A DNA stretch of 64,000 bases from positions 62,001 through 126,000 of the forward strand of contig NZ_JAEMEF010000005.1 of assembly GCF_016785945.1 (NCBI RefSeq), given 5' to 3'. Position 1 is the stretch's first letter; each line of letters starts with the position of its first letter. The position numbers were made by a program, and so were the translations under genes. Origin of the DNA: Olleya sediminilitoris. Its GTDB lineage: Bacteria; Bacteroidota; Bacteroidia; Flavobacteriales; Flavobacteriaceae. The notes under the pieces are model-generated. The model saw only the letters and a list, made by a program, of their open reading frames with translations. It made no database searches and was not told the DNA's origin. Shown here one piece after another: positions 7,198-16,538 of the stretch.

Positions 7198-7249
7198 ATA
7201 ACTACTTCAAAAACTACCAATATTTTAAGGGTTTACTCTTGGTTTTAAA

Positions 7250-7987
7250 TTATTTATTCCAGATTTTCCATGATTTTTCGGCTTGAAAAACCAACATATC
7301 ATAACCATTAATGGTTGTTGCGCCTTTATTTTTACCGTTTTTAAGAAACACAGTTTCTGATGGATTATATATTAAATCAAACAAAATGTGTTTAGAAGAA
7401 ATCCCGTCATAAGGAATTTTAGGCGCTTCATTCACATCCGGAAATGTCCCAACAGGAGAACAATTAATAATTAGTTTATGTTTTTTGATATCTTCTTCGG
7501 TTAGCGTATCATACGTGAAAGCTGCTTTTTTTGAAGCTTTACGTGATACAAAACGGTACTCTATATTTAATTGATTTAATACAAATGCAATAGCTTTACT
7601 GGCACCTCCAGTACCAAGTATTAATGCTTGCTTGTGACGTTTTTTTAAATGAGGTTTTATTGTTTTTTTAAATCCGTAAATATCTGTATTGTAGCCTTTA
7701 AGTTGCCCTTTTTTTGTGAGTTTTACAGTGTTAACAGCACCTATTTTTTTTGCTTTTTTATCTAGTTTATCTAAAAAAGGTATTATAGTTTCTTTATAAG
7801 GAATAGTGACATTTAAACCTGATAAGTTATCTGTTTTTAGGATATTAGTCTTAAAGGCTTCAATGTCCTGAATGTCAAAATTTTGGTAAGTTGCATCAGT
7901 AATTGCTTCGTCTTTAAATTTTATTGTAAAATAATTTTGCGAGAAAGAGTAGGAGATATCCTTACCAATTAATCCGTATTTACGCAT
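7250..7987 (-). CDS. aroE: Shikimate dehydrogenase
   Basis: Reduces 3-dehydroshikimate to shikimate with NADPH in aromatic amino-acid synthesis. The 245-aa product shows the substrate-binding N-terminus (YGLIGKDISYSFSQNYF), the catalytic Lys in LNVTIPYKE (Lys about 70), the NADP-binding loop LGTGGASKAI and the C-terminal GYDMLVFQAEKSW. The start at 7987 (MRKYGLIG) matches the family; its ATG overlaps the stop of the upstream DUF368 gene by 8 bp, suggesting translational coupling. The longer start at 8011 would add eight codons inside that gene. Confidence 0.95.
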   Translation of the reverse strand: MRKYGLIGKDISYSFSQNYFTIKFKDEAITDATYQNFDIQDIEAFKTNILKTDNLSGLNVTIPYKETIIPFLDKLDKKAKKIGAVNTVKLTKKGQLKGYNTDIYGFKKTIKPHLKKRHKQALILGTGGASKAIAFVLNQLNIEYRFVSRKASKKAAFTYDTLTEEDIKKHKLIINCSPVGTFPDVNEAPKIPYDGISSKHILFDLIYNPSETVFLKNGKNKGATTINGYDMLVFQAEKSWKIWNK

Positions 7988-8999
7988 GTGATTGAGATGT
8001 TTTATTTCCATAAATTTCTAATGCTAATACTATTGCTATTCCCATTATGGTATAAAAAATAGCAAGGTAGGTTTGTGTATTAAGCTCTGGTAAATAGCGA
8101 TGATAATTTTCTACTATTTTATGACCTTTAGAGTCTAAAATAAAAGTATTGTTTGTTGACATTTTATATATGGTTTGTTTGAAAGGCCAAACGACACCTA
8201 ATGATCCTATTATGAACCCAATGATTGAAGCTAATGTTACACTTTTATAATGTTTTAAAATATAATTTAAAACATGAGAAAATGTGACTAGACCTACAAC
8301 AGAGCCTAATGTAAATACAGCCAAAACTTTTAGCATCCTGATGCGCTCTATATTAGCAGTAAAACTAAAATCTCCAACCAAAATATCTGAAACGGTATCA
8401 TATAAAGCATTGACCGAGTCTACTAACAGTAAAACATAATTGCCTAATAATATTAAAATAAATGAACCCGAAAAACCAGGTAATGTCATACCCGAAACAC
8501 TAATTATACCACAAAAAAACACAAACAATAGATTATCGTTTTGTGTTGCAGGATCTAAAAAACTAATACTAACACCAATTGCTGTGCCTATGATTAGTGC
8601 AATGTAAGTTGTGGTTTTCCAGTCTTTAAAATCTTTACTTATATAATAAATAGATCCTATAATCATACCAAAAAAGACACTCCAAACATAAAGGTGGTAA
8701 TGTGTGATTAAGTAGTCTAAGAGTTTTGAAATACTAAAATAACTAATAATCATCCCTAGAAAAAGCAAGCTTAAAAAATGACCATTTATATATTGGTAAA
8801 ATAATTTAAACTCTCCTTTAAACAAAAGTTTTACAGCAGTTCCGTTTACTTTTTGTAAAGATTGGATAAACTCTTCATAAAAACCAGCGACAAAAGCAAC
8901 GACACCTCCAGATACACCAGGAACTTTATTAGCTGCTCCCATACCTATCCCTTTTAAAACAAGGAATAATTTATCTTTAAAGGTTGTTAAGTTTTCCAT
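7980..8999 (-). CDS. DUF368 (PopT-type) undecaprenyl phosphate transporter, second copy
   Basis: An inner-membrane protein of 339 aa with about eight or nine hydrophobic segments and the inverted-repeat signature of DUF368: GMGAANKVPGVSGGVVAF near residue 20 and MTLPGFSGSFILILLGNY near residue 180. DUF368 proteins have been shown in other bacteria to return undecaprenyl phosphate across the membrane for cell-wall and O-antigen synthesis. The gene abuts a paralogue (9000-10013) with no gap and overlaps aroE. In the first motif this copy has NK where its partner has DA. Family call is firm; the specific lipid carried here is inferred. Confidence 0.88.
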   Translation of the reverse strand: MENLTTFKDKLFLVLKGIGMGAANKVPGVSGGVVAFVAGFYEEFIQSLQKVNGTAVKLLFKGEFKLFYQYINGHFLSLLFLGMIISYFSISKLLDYLITHYHLYVWSVFFGMIIGSIYYISKDFKDWKTTTYIALIIGTAIGVSISFLDPATQNDNLLFVFFCGIISVSGMTLPGFSGSFILILLGNYVLLLVDSVNALYDTVSDILVGDFSFTANIERIRMLKVLAVFTLGSVVGLVTFSHVLNYILKHYKSVTLASIIGFIIGSLGVVWPFKQTIYKMSTNNTFILDSKGHKIVENYHRYLPELNTQTYLAIFYTIMGIAIVLALEIYGNKTSQSHA

Positions 9000-10013
9000 T
9001 TATTTAGCTTTGTTCCCTACTTTTTCAAGAATAAAAATAGTTAAAAATCCAGCAACCATTAATCCTATTGCTAGAGTTGTTTGTGGTTGTGCCAAGTAAT
9101 TGTTTATTTCGCTGTAATTTAATGGGTAAACACTTTGTTCTAAAACGGTTTTATAGGTTTCAAAATCGTTAGTTGTTTTTTGATAAAACGATAGTGTTCC
9201 AAAGTCCGTAACGGTATTAAAAGGGACGACTTTACCAGTCTCTTCAACCATTACCGAAACTGTTTTTTTCCAAGGCCAAACTTTATTTAATGAGCCTAAA
9301 ATAAAACCTGTTAATATAGCTAAAGTCGTGTTATGATAATTTTTAAATAACCATTTTAAAACGTGACTGAAACTTAAAAGTCCAATAACTGCACCTGTAC
9401 CAAATAAAGCTATTTTTTTTATATCAAAATCATGAAAGGCATCACTTAAAGTTTTATAAGCACCTAGTATTACTAATATAAAACTACCTGAAATACCTGG
9501 TAGAATCATTGCGCAAATGGCAATTGCACCAGCAATTAATAAAAAGTATGAGCTACTATTACTAGCTAAGGATGGTAAGCTAGTCAAATAAAAAGCAGTT
9601 ACAGCACCAATTATTACAGCTACTATTGTTACAACTGACCATTTGGTTATTTGTTTTCCTATAAATAAGATACTGGCAATAATTAATCCAAAAAAGAATG
9701 ACCAAATTAAGACTGGATGGTGTTCTAGTAAATATTTAGCCAAACGCATGAATGATACAAAGCTAATTACTATTCCCGTTAATAAAGCCAGTAGGAAATT
9801 GCCATTTAGTTGTTTCCAAAATGCAGAAACCCCTTCAGACTTAAGGGTTTTAAATAATGAGAGATTTACACCACTAATTGTAGCAATTAACTCTTCATAT
9901 ATACCTGAAATAAAAGCAATTGTTCCTCCAGAAACACCAGGAACTGCATCAGCAGCTCCCATTGCCATACCTTTTAAACTTATTAAAAGATAATCTTTTA
10001 ACCGTCTTTGCAT
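9000..10013 (-). CDS. DUF368 (PopT-type) undecaprenyl phosphate transporter, first copy
   Basis: A 337-aa multi-pass inner-membrane protein, the paralogue of the next gene in the operon. It carries the twin motifs GAADAVPGVSGGTIAF (about residues 18-33) and MILPGISGSFILVILGAY (about 180). The likely role is recycling undecaprenyl phosphate between membrane leaflets for peptidoglycan and surface polysaccharide synthesis. The start is placed at ATG 10013 (MQRRLKDYLL) because a consensus promoter box at 10035-10042 overlaps the longer start at 10037. It is first in the DUF368-DUF368-aroE operon. Confidence 0.88.
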   Translation of the reverse strand: MQRRLKDYLLISLKGMAMGAADAVPGVSGGTIAFISGIYEELIATISGVNLSLFKTLKSEGVSAFWKQLNGNFLLALLTGIVISFVSFMRLAKYLLEHHPVLIWSFFFGLIIASILFIGKQITKWSVVTIVAVIIGAVTAFYLTSLPSLASNSSSYFLLIAGAIAICAMILPGISGSFILVILGAYKTLSDAFHDFDIKKIALFGTGAVIGLLSFSHVLKWLFKNYHNTTLAILTGFILGSLNKVWPWKKTVSVMVEETGKVVPFNTVTDFGTLSFYQKTTNDFETYKTVLEQSVYPLNYSEINNYLAQPQTTLAIGLMVAGFLTIFILEKVGNKAK

Positions 10014-10034
10014 AATTTGATTTTTGTTACTAAC

Positions 10035-10042
10035 CAAAGGTA
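10035..10042 (-). promoter_or_regulatory. Promoter -7 box TACCTTTG for the DUF368-DUF368-aroE operon
   Basis: Exact match to TAnnTTTG, about 20 bp upstream of the ATG at 10013. It decides the start of the first DUF368 gene. Confidence 0.65.
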
Positions 10043-10065
10043 TGTAAAAATCGTTTTAATTTGGA

Positions 10066-11460
10066 TTATTGTAGTTTATTTAATGCTTTTTTAAAGGTTA
10101 AAGACTTATAAATTGTAGGGAATAGCTCTTCTATAATTATTGCGTTTTCAGGGTTTATTGTCCATGCATTTTTAAGATGATAACTTCCTTTTTCTGTTTC
10201 TAGAATACTATAATATATACCAGCTAATCTAAATTCTATTTCAGATTCTTCAGGATAAAACTCGGCTGCTTGTATCAAGTTTAAGCTTGCAGCTTCATTT
10301 TCTCCTAATTGTAATAGAATATCGGTTCTTTGTAGCCAAGAATTTAACTCGTAATTACCTAACTCTAAAGCACGTTTGTAGCCTCTTTCAGCTTCTTCAA
10401 GATAATTTAATCTATGGTTTATTTGAGCAAAAAGCTTCCAGTACACAACGTTTTCACTATCTATATTAATAGCTTTATTAATATAATATAAAGCTTTTTG
10501 ATAGTTTTTTTGTTTGTTGTAAAACTTGGTAATAGCAATCCATCCTTTGTCTAATAAAGGATCTTCTTTAACTGTTTTATAGTAGTATTGTTTTGCTAAA
10601 TCATCTTGTCCTAGTTTTTCATGACAACATCCTAAGCGTAATAAAGCAAAAGATGTTGGGTCGTCTAATTCTAGAGTTAAAGCATAATTTTCAATAGCTT
10701 CATTATAACGTTTTAATTTTTCTAGTACTTTCCCTTTTTCAAGGTACGCACCAACAAAACGGTCATCCGATATTATTGCAAAATCAAAAGCGTTTAATGA
10801 TTTTGTATATTCTTTAATTGCATAATATTGCTTTCCTAATTGATGCCAACCAACCTCTGAATAAGGGTTGTTATCTAAATATTCGTTTAAAAACTTTATG
10901 GCTTCGTTGTTTTCATTTAAAAAATCAAAACAATACATTACATTGTGTAAAGAAGAATAATCTTCAGAGTCTTCTGATAAACAACGCATAAAACTATGTT
11001 TAGCTTCTTGAAATTTATCTAGGAATAAGTATTCCATTCCGATTAAAGAATGAAGTTCTGAGGTTTCTTCAGCTAAATCTAAAGCTGTTTTTAAAACCTT
11101 AATAGCAGCTTCATGCTTATCTTCTTTGGATAATATATTTGCTTTTTGAATGTATATTTCTTCATTTGAAGGTTCTAAAATATACAAAGCATCTAAAAGC
11201 TGATTTGCTTCTTTTAGCTTATTTTCGAAAACATAAATTTCAACTTGAAATAATTTTAGGTTTGTAGATGTTGGGTGTTGATCTAAACCTAATTTTATAG
11301 CTTTTTTTGCTAAGGATACTTTACCTTGATTAAGGTAATGGTGTATTATATTTTCAAATTCGCTTGAATCAAAAAACAACACATTGTTTGTTTTTAACAT
11401 CGATTCAAATTTTTTAAGCGAAACTTTATGTGGTTCTTCTTGACTAAACTCCATAGGCAT
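10066..11460 (-). CDS. Tetratricopeptide-repeat protein
   Basis: A 464-aa soluble protein made of about 11-12 TPR motifs from residue 35 to the end (for example AIKVLKTALDLAEETSELHSL, AGAYLEKG-type turns as in GAYLEKGKVLEKLKRYNEAI, and YQKALYYINKAINIDSENVV). No signal peptide, so probably a cytoplasmic scaffold. The first residues offer two ATGs six bases apart (11460 and 11454). Bacteroidota carry a conserved single-copy TPR protein of this length with unknown partners. It lies just after the DUF368 operon promoter and is transcribed toward it. Confidence 0.85.
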   Translation of the reverse strand: MPMEFSQEEPHKVSLKKFESMLKTNNVLFFDSSEFENIIHHYLNQGKVSLAKKAIKLGLDQHPTSTNLKLFQVEIYVFENKLKEANQLLDALYILEPSNEEIYIQKANILSKEDKHEAAIKVLKTALDLAEETSELHSLIGMEYLFLDKFQEAKHSFMRCLSEDSEDYSSLHNVMYCFDFLNENNEAIKFLNEYLDNNPYSEVGWHQLGKQYYAIKEYTKSLNAFDFAIISDDRFVGAYLEKGKVLEKLKRYNEAIENYALTLELDDPTSFALLRLGCCHEKLGQDDLAKQYYYKTVKEDPLLDKGWIAITKFYNKQKNYQKALYYINKAINIDSENVVYWKLFAQINHRLNYLEEAERGYKRALELGNYELNSWLQRTDILLQLGENEAASLNLIQAAEFYPEESEIEFRLAGIYYSILETEKGSYHLKNAWTINPENAIIIEELFPTIYKSLTFKKALNKLQ

Positions 11461-11589
11461 TGTTTAGGTATTTCTAGTGTAATAAATGTACTGTTCTATT
11501 ACTTTGTATACGCTAAAAAACTTTTTTGTTTTTAACAAAGTAATCAACAATTGTAGGTTTAAATGTGTTTTTGGGTGATTTGTAGTAAC

Positions 11590-12783
11590 TTAACTTTTAT
11601 TTTGGTCACTTATTTTATTTAATAGGTCAATTATGATGCCACAACCTTTAATTAGCTCTTCATTACTTATAGTTAATGGAGGAGTTATCCTTATTGCTTT
11701 AGGCTCAAAAAGTAACCAAAAGAGTATTAAACCTTGGTTTTGAGATTCTAAGATGACTTGATTGGTGATGTCTTCAGATGTTGTTAGTGCAGCTAACATG
11801 AGACCACGACCTCTAATTTTAGTGATTAAAGGGTGTTTGAGATGTTTTTTTATTAATTTTTCTTTGTTTAGTACTTCTGACATTAAGTTACTATTTACAA
11901 CTTGTTTTAATGTTGCTAAAGCAGAAGCAGCTATTAATGGATTACCACCAAATGTAGTAATGTGACCTAATTTTGGACTATTTTGTAATGTGTCCATGTG
12001 TGTCTTAGAGGCAGTAAATGCTCCAATTGGAAGACCTCCACCAAGACCTTTACCAGTGACAACAATGTCAGGTATTACATTGTAATTTTGAAAACCAAAG
12101 AGCTTACCTGTACGTCCTATACCTGGTTGTATTTCATCTAGTATTAAAAGCGCTCCAACCTCATGGCATCTAGTTTTGAGTTTGGCTAAATAATCATTTG
12201 TAGGTTCTATAAATCCAGCTCCTCCTTGAATAGTTTCAACAATTACAGCAGCTGTTTTTTGTGTAATGTGTTTAAAGTGAGGTTCGTAATTAAAGGTGAT
12301 ATGACTAATGTCTGGTAATAAAGGTCTAAAAGGCGCTTTGCGCTCTTCAAAATCCATTAGACTTAAGGATCCCATTGTATTACCATGATAGGCATTGTGT
12401 GCAGCAATAATCTGACTACGACCTGTGACACGACGTGCTAATTTAATAGCGCCTTCAATAGCCTCAGTCCCAGAATTAACTAAATATGTGGCTTCCAAAG
12501 GATCTGGTAAATGTTTAGCCATGAATTGGCAAAGTTGTACAGCAGGTTGTTGTGCGTACTCGCCATAAACCATAACATGTAAATATTTATCGGCTTGGTT
12601 TTTTATGGCCTCAATTACTTTTGGATGACTATGACCTAACGTACAAGCAGAGACACCAGCAACAAAATCTAGATAAGCTTTTTTGTTAGTATCGTAAATA
12701 TAACTTCCTTTAGCATGAGAAATTTCTAGCGCCAAAGGATAAGGTGATGTTTGAGCTTGGTATTTTAAAAATTCTGATTTCAA
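11590..12783 (-). CDS. Class III pyridoxal-phosphate aminotransferase
   Basis: A 397-aa cytoplasmic enzyme of the ornithine/acetylornithine aminotransferase class. Visible are the PLP-phosphate site VNSGTEAIEGAIKLAR (residues 102-117), HNAYHGNTMGSLSL (129-142), the LILDEIQPGIGRTG segment with the PLP-binding Asp (213-226), and the Schiff-base Lys245 in TGKGLGGGLPIGAF. The length fits acetylornithine/ornithine-type enzymes, but no arginine-biosynthesis genes are nearby and the substrate cannot be fixed from sequence. It starts 9 bp after the OstA-like gene and is probably cotranscribed with it. Confidence 0.85.
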   Translation of the reverse strand: MKSEFLKYQAQTSPYPLALEISHAKGSYIYDTNKKAYLDFVAGVSACTLGHSHPKVIEAIKNQADKYLHVMVYGEYAQQPAVQLCQFMAKHLPDPLEATYLVNSGTEAIEGAIKLARRVTGRSQIIAAHNAYHGNTMGSLSLMDFEERKAPFRPLLPDISHITFNYEPHFKHITQKTAAVIVETIQGGAGFIEPTNDYLAKLKTRCHEVGALLILDEIQPGIGRTGKLFGFQNYNVIPDIVVTGKGLGGGLPIGAFTASKTHMDTLQNSPKLGHITTFGGNPLIAASALATLKQVVNSNLMSEVLNKEKLIKKHLKHPLITKIRGRGLMLAALTTSEDITNQVILESQNQGLILFWLLFEPKAIRITPPLTISNEELIKGCGIIIDLLNKISDQNKS

Positions 12784-12792
12784 ATGGTATTA

Positions 12793-14592
12793 TTATTCTT
12801 TTTTAGGCGCTATTAAAGGCTTTAAAAATTTCTTGGGTATTGTTCTAGAGGCTTTTGGAGCTTGATCTTTTTGATTTAATTTTTTATTTTCCGCTTCTTG
12901 ATCTGCTTTATTTACACGATCAAGTAGTGCGTCTCCAAAAAACTCTTCATCAGCTTTATAAGGTTCTAAACCTTTTATGGTTGGTAAATTAAGAGGTGGA
13001 TCGTCTTTAAACAAATCTTCAACTGATTTTGGTCTTTCGTCATCACGCCAATCAAAGCCTCTTAGTTTTCTTGCGTTTTTTGGCAAATCTTCTTCTGTAT
13101 ATAATTTACCTTCAAATTGTGTGATTTTTCTTAATTCTATAACTTCTTTAGCTTCAAATAAAATAAGAATATCAGCAGATTTAGATTTTTCAATACCAAT
13201 TAATTCCTTATCATCATTTCGACTATAGTTGATGGATTCTGCATTTTTTAAGATATCAACTTGTTTGATATCATTATTATCGTCAAAAAGTCCGATTAAT
13301 ACTTTTCCTGAAATTTGGTTGTAGGCATCTTCACTAATCGTGTCTTTACTAATTAAAAAGGCATTATTAAATACAATTAGAGAATCTAATTTCTCGGTTT
13401 TAGGATTAGATTTTAAATGAATGGTATCACCAGTCATTTGATTGTCAAGATTCCAAAGAATAGGTCTTCTGGCAACTGAAAAGGCATCACCTTTATTTAA
13501 TCGTTTTAAATTAATTAATTGTGTTAATCCTGTCTTGTGATCTGCATGTATTGAATCTGCTTTAGCACTAATATCTGATTTGTAAACTTTACCATTGTAG
13601 TAGCCTCTAGTAATACGATGTTCTGGTTTTCCTGTAACCATAAGTGTATCTGCGTGCATATAAATGCTATCTGTTTCTTGAGTTGTAATGGCTAAAGCAC
13701 GTTTAGTAATATACACAGAGTCTTTTGCACGATAGACTTCTGCATAATGTCCTTTAATAATACTACTGTTTATAGTGTCTGTAACTACAATGTTATTTGT
13801 TGCAGATGCGAAGTTTTTATTTCTGTCAAAGTATAAGCTATCACCTTCAATAACTCGATTATCATAATCTATTCTTGATTTTCTTACAAAATATCCAGTG
13901 TCATTAGTGGTATTATAAAAGCCACGTTCGCTATATATTTTACTGCTATCTCCAACAATTGTTGACGGTCCATACATGTATGCATGACCATTATCAGAGA
14001 AGTAGTCTAACGTTTTTGTGTTTAATTCATATTCAGGATTTACTAATCTTACGCTATCTACAAAACGATATTTTTTTTGGTTCATATAGTAACGACCAAT
14101 ACGACTTGTGATTGTTCCTGAAGAGTCTCTGACTACTTTTCCTCCAGTTCTGTAGTATGATTCTTGATTTGCTCTATTAAAATATAAAGTATCTGTAGTT
14201 ATTGTAGATTGAGGATCCGTTAAAACGACGTCTCCACTAGCAAAAGCTAATTGTGTTTTACCCGAATATTCAACATATTTAGAGGTCAAATTAATAGTGT
14301 CACCTTGCTTCATGTTTACATTTCCATAAGCTTCGACAAAATCTTCTTTACCATAAAAGATAGCTTTATCGCAAAACATATCAATACCATCATGGTAGAT
14401 GTGTACTTGTCCTTGGTCACTTCGTGTTAATATACTAGCTCCAGGATGGTTAACTTCGTCAATATCACCAAAAGCTCCTGAGTCTTTAATTAATATGTGT
14501 TTTTCTTGCGCTATTCCTAACTGTGAGAATAACATAGCAATTAAAATAATGGTTGAGTATGTATTAAATTTCAAGATATACGTGTTTATCAC
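12793..14592 (-). CDS. OstA-like (LptA/LptD N-domain type) envelope protein
   Basis: A 599-aa exported protein with an N-terminal signal peptide (TIILIAMLFSQLGIAQ) and beta-jellyroll OstA repeats: repeated short strands such as YHDGIDMFCDKAIFYG, VEAYGNVNMKQGDTI, LAFASGDVVLTDP and FASATNNIVVTDT. OstA-like domains handle LPS in the periplasm (LptA, LptD N-terminus); the role here is probably LPS transport or outer-membrane integrity. The C-terminal 100 residues are charged and Pro/Lys-rich, and there is no LptD barrel. It leads the aminotransferase gene. Confidence 0.85.
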   Translation of the reverse strand: MINTYILKFNTYSTIILIAMLFSQLGIAQEKHILIKDSGAFGDIDEVNHPGASILTRSDQGQVHIYHDGIDMFCDKAIFYGKEDFVEAYGNVNMKQGDTINLTSKYVEYSGKTQLAFASGDVVLTDPQSTITTDTLYFNRANQESYYRTGGKVVRDSSGTITSRIGRYYMNQKKYRFVDSVRLVNPEYELNTKTLDYFSDNGHAYMYGPSTIVGDSSKIYSERGFYNTTNDTGYFVRKSRIDYDNRVIEGDSLYFDRNKNFASATNNIVVTDTINSSIIKGHYAEVYRAKDSVYITKRALAITTQETDSIYMHADTLMVTGKPEHRITRGYYNGKVYKSDISAKADSIHADHKTGLTQLINLKRLNKGDAFSVARRPILWNLDNQMTGDTIHLKSNPKTEKLDSLIVFNNAFLISKDTISEDAYNQISGKVLIGLFDDNNDIKQVDILKNAESINYSRNDDKELIGIEKSKSADILILFEAKEVIELRKITQFEGKLYTEEDLPKNARKLRGFDWRDDERPKSVEDLFKDDPPLNLPTIKGLEPYKADEEFFGDALLDRVNKADQEAENKKLNQKDQAPKASRTIPKKFLKPLIAPKKE

Positions 14593-14648
14593 AAAAATAA
14601 CGATTTAATAGACTTACTATTATGTATTAATATTTATTTAAGATGAAA

Positions 14649-14678
14649 AAACCTGCTATTCAATATAATAGCAGGTTT
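14649..14678 (-). terminator. Intrinsic terminator of the fur-purA operon
   Basis: AAACCTGCTATT pairs perfectly with AATAGCAGGTTT around a 6-nt loop; on the minus strand it is followed by TTTTTTC. It lies 24 bp after the purA stop. Confidence 0.85.
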
Positions 14679-14701
14679 GTATTTTGATATTAGTTATGTA
14701 A

Positions 14702-15973
14702 TTATCTAAAAATAGTTTGTTTTCTGTCAGGTCCAACAGATACTATTGTAATAGGAATTTCTAATTCTTTTTCTAAGAAGTCAATGTAGTCATTAAGTTC
14801 TGAGGGTAATGTTGATGCTTCAGACATTTCTGTTAAATCTTCAGACCAACCTTTAAAATCAGAATAAATAGGTTCTACATTTTCAGGTTCGATATTATAT
14901 GGTAAATGAGTAATAGTTTCGCCTTTATACTTGTAACCAGTTGCAACTTTTAATGTTTTAAAACCAGATAAAACATCTGCTTTCATCATCATTAATTGAG
15001 TCACACCATTAACTTGACAAGCATATTTAAGAGCTACTAAATCTAACCAACCACAACGTCTTGGACGTCCTGTTGTTGCTCCAAACTCATGACCAACTTT
15101 AGCCATAGTTTCTCCATCAATATCAAATAATTCTGTTGGAAAAGGTCCAGATCCTACACGTGTTGTATATGCTTTAAAAATACCAAAAACTTCACCGATT
15201 TTGTTAGGTGCAACACCTAAACCAGTACAAGCACCTGCTGCAGTTGTGTTACTAGACGTTACAAATGGATAGGTTCCAAAATCAATATCTAATAAAGATC
15301 CCTGTGCACCTTCTGCCAAGATTGATTGTCCAGATTTTTGAGCTTGGTAAATGTATTCTTCAGAGTCAATAAACTTTAAAGATTTTAAAACTTTGACAGC
15401 TTCAAAAAAATCAGTTTCTAATTCTTTTAAATCGTACTGTATATCTACATTATAAAAGTCAATCATAGACTCATGCTTATCTGCTAATGCGCGATATTTA
15501 TCTTTCCATGTGTTTAACTCTAAATCTCCTACTCGTAAACCATTACGACCAGTTTTGTCCATGTAAGTTGGTCCAATACCTTTTAAAGTAGATCCAATTT
15601 TTGCTTTACCTTTAGCGGTCTCACTTGCAGCATCTAATAAACGATGCGTTGGTAAAATAATATGAGCTTTACGCGAAATAAGAAGTGATTTTCTATAATC
15701 TACATCTTGCTCTTCAAGTTTATCTAATTCTTTTTTAAAAATTACAGGATCAATAACCACTCCGTTACCAACAAGATTTGTTGCTTCGTCATGAAAAATT
15801 CCTGAAGGAATAGTATGTAGCACATGTTTTTTACCGTTAAAAACCAATGTGTGTCCTGCATTTGGACCACCTTGAAAACGTGCTATAATATTGTATTTAG
15901 AGGTTAATACATCGACAATTTTTCCTTTGCCTTCATCTCCCCATTGTAAACCAAGTAGTAAATCTACTGCCAT
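14702..15973 (-). CDS. purA: Adenylosuccinate synthetase
   Basis: Converts IMP, Asp and GTP to adenylosuccinate, the first committed step to AMP. The 423-aa product has the catalytic start LLGLQWGDEGKGKIVD (the GTP P-loop and catalytic Asp), NAGHTLVF, the IMP-binding STLKGIGPTYMDKTGRNGLRV, and the C-terminal TTTGRPRRCGWLDLVAL. Length and motifs are complete. It starts 2 bp after the stop of the fur-family gene, so the two are one operon. Confidence 0.98.
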   Translation of the reverse strand: MAVDLLLGLQWGDEGKGKIVDVLTSKYNIIARFQGGPNAGHTLVFNGKKHVLHTIPSGIFHDEATNLVGNGVVIDPVIFKKELDKLEEQDVDYRKSLLISRKAHIILPTHRLLDAASETAKGKAKIGSTLKGIGPTYMDKTGRNGLRVGDLELNTWKDKYRALADKHESMIDFYNVDIQYDLKELETDFFEAVKVLKSLKFIDSEEYIYQAQKSGQSILAEGAQGSLLDIDFGTYPFVTSSNTTAAGACTGLGVAPNKIGEVFGIFKAYTTRVGSGPFPTELFDIDGETMAKVGHEFGATTGRPRRCGWLDLVALKYACQVNGVTQLMMMKADVLSGFKTLKVATGYKYKGETITHLPYNIEPENVEPIYSDFKGWSEDLTEMSEASTLPSELNDYIDFLEKELEIPITIVSVGPDRKQTIFR

Positions 15974-15975
15974 TT

Positions 15976-16443
15976 TTAGTTAGTTGTGTTGTTATTATTT
16001 TTTTTTCGGTTACCGTAAAAGTATAATGAATGTTTCGATATTTCGATATCAAAAACTTCTTCGATTGTTTTTTTTATTGCCTGAATTCTTGGGTCACAAA
16101 ACTCAATAACTTCTCCTGTATCTTGCAATATGACATGGTCATGTTGCTTGTCAAAATAAGATTTTTCGTAATGTGCTTGATTTTTGCCAAATTGATGTTT
16201 TCTTACCAATCCGCAATCTAATAGTAATTCAATGGTATTGTATAACGTAGCACGACTAACACGATACTTTTTTTTCTTCATATTATCATATAAAGATTCT
16301 ATATCAAAATGCTCTGAATTTGAATAGATTTCTTGAAGTATAGCGTAGCGTTCTGGTGTTTTTCTATGACCATTGTCTTCTAAAAAAGAGGTGAAGACGT
16401 TTTTTACTATCTCTTGATTTTTTATATCTGTTTTTCCACTCAT
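15976..16443 (-). CDS. Fur-family transcriptional regulator
   Basis: A 155-aa regulator: winged helix ([21 protein letters not shown], recognition helix in [19 protein letters not shown]) and a dimerisation domain with metal-ligand candidates HFDIESL, QHDHVIL and EFCDP. The structural-zinc CxxC pair common in Fur (HxxCxxCG after the HDH motif) is replaced by [10 protein letters not shown], so only the regulatory metal site can be present. The start at 16443 is preferred because a promoter box lies at 16454-16461. Which metal or signal it senses is not clear; a Fur/PerR-type iron or peroxide role is likely. It is cotranscribed with purA and follows the (p)ppGpp enzyme gene. Confidence 0.88.
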   Translation of the reverse strand: MSGKTDIKNQEIVKNVFTSFLEDNGHRKTPERYAILQEIYSNSEHFDIESLYDNMKKKKYRVSRATLYNTIELLLDCGLVRKHQFGKNQAHYEKSYFDKQHDHVILQDTGEVIEFCDPRIQAIKKTIEEVFDIEISKHSLYFYGNRKKNNNNTTN

Positions 16444-16453
16444 AAATACCACG

Positions 16454-16461
16454 CAAATTTA
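16454..16461 (-). promoter_or_regulatory. Promoter -7 box TAAATTTG for the fur-purA operon
   Basis: Exact match to TAnnTTTG, 10 bp upstream of ATG 16443, so the transcript has a leader of only a few bases. It decides the start of the fur-family gene. Confidence 0.65.
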
Positions 16462-16538
16462 CATCTTTTTTTGAGGTTAAACTCATAAAAATGGTAATTT
16501 GACTAACGTGTTATTAGACACTTATTAACAACTTAGCT

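Noticed and set aside
12793-14592. OstA-like protein as full LptD
   Set aside because: Only the N-terminal jellyroll-type repeats are seen; the C-terminal outer-membrane barrel of LptD is absent.
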